DNA from: CALVGQ01 sp964369385
Lineage (GTDB): Bacteria > Bacillota_I > Bacilli_A > Erysipelotrichales > Erysipelotrichaceae
Length of the DNA stretch: 64,000 nt
NCBI GenBank assembly: GCA_964369385.1
Contig: CAYJEY010000001.1
Span: forward strand, 62,001-126,000
Reading direction: 5' to 3'
The notes below the pieces were generated by a model, which was not told the DNA's origin, searched no databases, and was given only the letters and a program-made list of their open reading frames with translations. Each line of letters starts with the position of its first letter. The stretch's first letter is position 1. Shown here piece by piece: positions 62,101 to 64,000 of the stretch. The translations under genes and the position numbers were made by a program.

Positions 62101-62993
62101 TTTATCAAGCTGTTAGTGAGGCGATTTCAACAGAAAATGCGAGTACTTCAATTCTACTTAATGGAAAAGAAGTCGATATACTCGTTCTCAAAGACGAAGG
62201 TGAACTTGTAAATGTAGATAGTCTAAATTCACTTGTATTGGAAGGTCAAAAAGATAATGAAGCTGTTGATGTAGTTATTAGTGAGATTGCTACAATTAGT
62301 GAAGGTGTTGGTGCTCAGAGTATCAATCGTGACAATTCTAGAAGATATATGACTGTCACTGCTTCAATTGAAGAGGGGTACAATGTTTCTCTGGTGTCAC
62401 GAAATGTTGAAACAGCACTAGATTTATCAAATTTACCTGATTCAGTTGAAGTTGAGTTTGCAGGGGAAAATGAAACAATCATGGAAACAATGATTGTCTT
62501 AGCACAAATGATTGCTCTTGCGATTGCATTCATATATATGATCATGGTTGCTCAGTTCCAAAGTTTACTCTCTCCATTTATCGTATTGTTCACTATACCA
62601 TTAGCCTTTACAGGAGGATTGCTAGCCTTGATGATTACTGGATTTGATTTAAGCATCGTAGCTACTCTTGGATTCTTAGTACTAAGTGGAGTAGTTGTAA
62701 ATAACGGTATTGTGTTTATCGACTACGTGAATCAATTAATCGAAGAAGGAGCATCTGTTTATGATGCGCTCATCGAAACAGGGAAAACACGTATTCGCCC
62801 AATTTTAATGACAGCATTAACGACAATTCTTGCCATGACTACAATGGCGTTGGGAATTGGGGATGGTGCTGAAATGATGCAAGGTATGGCAATTGTAACT
62901 ATTGGTGGATTATCCTATGCTACTGTACTAACACTGTTTATTGTACCAATTATATATAGTTTGTTTCATAGAGAGAAGAAAACACATGAGTAA
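59118..62993 (+). CDS. RND-family efflux transporter with a long coiled-coil insertion
   Basis: This 1291-residue transporter belongs to the AcrB/SwrC group (HAE-RND), with an N-terminal span, a large outer domain, five spans, a second outer domain and five spans. VGMLVDNSVVVVENIYRL is the TM4 region with paired Asp-type residues, and GFLVLSGVVVNNGIVFIDYVNQ is the equivalent later segment. Residues about 210-480 are a helical, coiled-coil-rich insertion absent from AcrB. No membrane-fusion partner is nearby. It probably exports toxic compounds or amphiphiles under TetR control. Confidence 0.9.
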   Translation: MISNYSVKKPYTVIVGVVMVLLLGVISFTNSTTDLLPEIELPMAVVYTTYPGASAEKVESEVTRPIEQAIATTENLISMTSTSSDNLSMIILEFADDTNMDSALLALSGNIDLVEGNLNEMVMAPTILAINPNMMPIMTATIDVEGLNIQELSDYVDHNILQELEKIPGVASISTTGIVEETVQIVLEQDKINEINLAILNSVDSDLADAQVELQSALNDVREALNEINSQQGEFDTTKENTLNELAQTSVGLQEAATNLIAMDAQIIQLEAEKAAFTAIVDGFTQLEGSLNSAIALQSGVSVEITRVSSLSGEIPIDDLAPQVLVSQIGVLFPEVLQTPVTTYEAYNQLLATQSVVLQGMVSELQAQYDQLSPQIPDAQSRLTQLPIEIETAKAIKQQVSDVLVNSGIDVSDLSTVQSQIESGLAQAGNEFAVGEVTIANTKESLEAAELELEAGLEELEIAREDALEAANISSFLSSSMIAQILQAEDFSLPAGYIASNEDSILVKVGDEFASIEEINQLLIMPIELDGLSNVYLSDIATIQVVDDSSEIYTRVNGNNAIMVSFQKTSTASTAEVSDAIHEAFVEIQEEHPELNYTALMDQGVYIDLIVSSVLSNFLYGGVLAVIVLILFLKDSKPTFVIGLSIPISLMFTLVLMYFSDITLNIISLSGLALGVGMLVDNSVVVVENIYRLRSEGVPLMEASIKGAKQVSGAIIASTLTTVSVFLPIVFATGITRQLFVDMGLTIGYSLLASLIVALTVVPMLSSKMLNKQPVVKKGFFTKMVDLYEGLLKWTLSHRFVVLLITGCMFVGTMLMITQMGMVLIPEMGSEQITMNVSLSDPTATFDQSIEVYDDILNEISMLEQVETAGASVGSSMFGMGASNDATFYILVDNSKISKEVSEQLSEITAKYPVESSVSTSSMDMSALSGEGITIQIYGDDLDELNQSASQLATQLEQFEGISEVSDGLENPVEELRIQVDKNNAMAYGLTVAQVYQAVSEAISTENASTSILLNGKEVDILVLKDEGELVNVDSLNSLVLEGQKDNEAVDVVISEIATISEGVGAQSINRDNSRRYMTVTASIEEGYNVSLVSRNVETALDLSNLPDSVEVEFAGENETIMETMIVLAQMIALAIAFIYMIMVAQFQSLLSPFIVLFTIPLAFTGGLLALMITGFDLSIVATLGFLVLSGVVVNNGIVFIDYVNQLIEEGASVYDALIETGKTRIRPILMTALTTILAMTTMALGIGDGAEMMQGMAIVTIGGLSYATVLTLFIVPIIYSLFHREKKTHE

Positions 62994-63543
62994 TCGTCAA
63001 GATAAGGAACAGCTCATTTATCATGCAATTGTCAATTTAATTGAAAATGGTCATGATTACCAACAACTAAAAATGGTGGATATTGCAAAGGCTGCAGATA
63101 TTGGTAAAGCCACAATTTATGAGTATTTTACGTCAAAAGATGAATTACTAAGTAAGACAATTGTTTTTCACATCGATGAGTTATTTAACAAACTGAGTGT
63201 GCAAATGAAGTTAGAGAACTCTTTTGAGTCATGCTTAAAACTTACAATTGAAAGTATTTCGAGTAAGTTTAGTGAGTTGTGTTTGTTTAGTACTGGCTTA
63301 GTCCAATCCAGTCACAATGGTGAACTCAAGGATAAAATTCAGATGATTTATTTGTCTTTAATTGATATCCTTGTACAAATTGGAAAAAAAGATGGTAGTA
63401 TCAATCCAAAACTAGATGATGAGTTTGTTTATTATGCAATTGCCTCATCCATTGGTGCATATTTCTTCATCCAGTGTAGGAATGAGAAATCTTGTGCGCA
63501 ACTTCATTATACAATCAATATGATTGTGAAAACTTTACAATAA
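62986..63543 (+). CDS. TetR/AcrR-family transcriptional regulator
   Basis: This 185-residue protein has an N-terminal helix-turn-helix (DIAKAADIGKATIYEYFTSKDELL, with the typical IYEYF recognition helix) and a variable ligand-binding domain. ATG 62986 overlaps the RND gene stop by 8 bp; the earlier in-frame start lies inside that gene. The shared transcript and the inverted repeat before the exporter suggest that it represses its own operon. The inducer is unknown. Confidence 0.9.
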   Translation: MSNRQDKEQLIYHAIVNLIENGHDYQQLKMVDIAKAADIGKATIYEYFTSKDELLSKTIVFHIDELFNKLSVQMKLENSFESCLKLTIESISSKFSELCLFSTGLVQSSHNGELKDKIQMIYLSLIDILVQIGKKDGSINPKLDDEFVYYAIASSIGAYFFIQCRNEKSCAQLHYTINMIVKTLQ

Positions 63544-63565
63544 AAAAAGGCTAAAGCCTTTTTTT
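63542..63565. terminator. Bidirectional terminator at the end of the RND-tetR operon
   Basis: AAAAAAAGGC (63542-63551) pairs with GCCTTTTTTT (63556-63565) around a TAAA loop. The two convergent stop codons flank it. Confidence 0.93.
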
Positions 63566-64000
63566 ATAGTTTAAAATCACGTTTTTGATACTTAGTTAGC
63601 CCCATCAAAACAGCTATAAAAAGAATGAAGAGATAGACTGCCATAGTAATTAATACCTCTTGTGATAGTGGTAGACTAAATGATTCAAATGGTGAAAAAT
63701 ACTTTAAAAAGCTTGCTTTTTCACCAAGTAGTTTGCCAAGGTAGCCAAACATATATGAAATAAAGACGAGTGCGCTACCAGTTGAACTACTGCCGTATTT
63801 ACTTGAAAAACCGGCAATTGCAAAAGTAAGTAGTGAAAAGAAGAAGGGAGTAATAGCACTTGTTTTAGCACTTTCAAGAAGCTCTATAAAATTAAAACTT
63901 TCGTAACCACCAAGAAAGCCAATCAGTGTAGCGGCGAAGTTGGTAGCATAAAGTGCTAATGAGATGACTAGAACCAAAGTGAATAATTTTGCTAAGAAAA
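63564..64000 (-). CDS. ABC-2-type transporter permease, C-terminal part (truncated by window edge)
   Basis: The reverse frame remains open to the window edge, so only the last ~145 residues are seen. They contain four or more membrane spans, with a spacing (LALYATNFAATLIGFLGG, FFFSLLTFAIAGFSS, ALVFISYMFGYLGKLLG, VYLFILFIAVLMGLTKYQKR) that resembles the C-terminal half of ABC-2-type permeases and ends in a short basic KRDFKL tail. The ATPase partner would lie beyond the window. The family call is moderate because no motif is unique. Confidence 0.6.
   Translation of the reverse strand, partial: FLAKLFTLVLVISLALYATNFAATLIGFLGGYESFNFIELLESAKTSAITPFFFSLLTFAIAGFSSKYGSSSTGSALVFISYMFGYLGKLLGEKASFLKYFSPFESFSLPLSQEVLITMAVYLFILFIAVLMGLTKYQKRDFKL

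Noticed and set aside
1..64000. tRNA, rRNA, CRISPR arrays, prophage or conjugation modules, defence systems
   Set aside because: I looked for these and saw none; the only mobile element supported is the IS256-family copy.

Overview
This window is an AT-rich chromosomal segment of a low-GC Gram-positive bacterium (Bacillota). The gene orders are typical of the phylum. A complete pyrimidine operon (pyrB-pyrC-carA-carB-pyrK-pyrD-pyrF-pyrE) is followed by a division and wall cluster (mraZ-rsmH-ftsL-pbpB-spoVD-like-murE-mraY-murD). Then come the Bacillus-type blocks yrbG-like/spoVB-like/comN/secDF/recJ/apt/relA, hisS-aspS with a 6S-like RNA, plsY next to parE-parC, and a SigK-type sigma factor, RNase J and a SpoIIIE-type FtsK. 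SigK-, SpoVD- and SpoVB-like genes suggest an endospore former or a recent descendant of one. Erysipelotrichia or a related Bacilli-like lineage is my guess; the sequence alone does not fix the genus.

Layout. 1-318: tail of an M20 peptidase. 323-9880: the pyr operon, eight genes mostly overlapping by a few bases, behind a sigma-A promoter and a PyrR-style attenuator. 9.9-11.1 kb: a small membrane protein and a decayed paralogue. 11.1-12.3 kb: yebC and tagD. 12275-13734: an IS256-family element with an 8-bp target duplication, inserted in the stem of the tagD terminator. 13.8-16.6 kb: tmcAL, an alpha/beta hydrolase, a YceD-like protein and rpmF. 16.6-26.5 kb: the mra/mur cluster with a four-repeat MraZ operator. 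It stops after murD, with no ftsW/spoVE or murG. 26.5-31 kb: acetyltransferase-like, amidohydrolase and small unknown genes. 31-40 kb: DUF421 protein, flippase, ComN, SecDF, RecJ, Apt and RelA. 40-43.4 kb: a T-box leader, then hisS and aspS. 43.4-43.6 kb: a 6S-like RNA. 43.8-46.2 kb: YneF, a monofunctional transglycosylase, a GAF methionine sulfoxide reductase and an oxidoreductase. 46.2-51.4 kb: plsY, parE, parC. 51.4-56.7 kb: sigK, a small secreted or anchored peptide, an RNase J with degenerate catalytic motifs, and ftsK/spoIIIE. 56.7-59 kb: the YjjI/YjjW glycyl-radical enzyme and activase pair. 59-63.5 kb: an RND exporter and its TetR-type regulator behind an inverted-repeat operator. 63.6 kb to the end: a truncated ABC-2-type permease.

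Most of the window is conserved housekeeping DNA. The points worth a second look are regulatory or concern divergence: the pyr attenuator, the terminator that IS256 disrupted and its own target duplication rebuilt, the 10-bp-periodic MraZ operator, a hisS-aspS T-box containing overlapping Asp and His codons, a six-codon leader ORF coupled to parE, the catalytically eroded RNase J, and an orphan terminator before mraZ that hints at an unannotated transcript. No rRNA or tRNA genes, CRISPR arrays, or phage or conjugation modules were seen. I did not find an obviously new multi-gene system.
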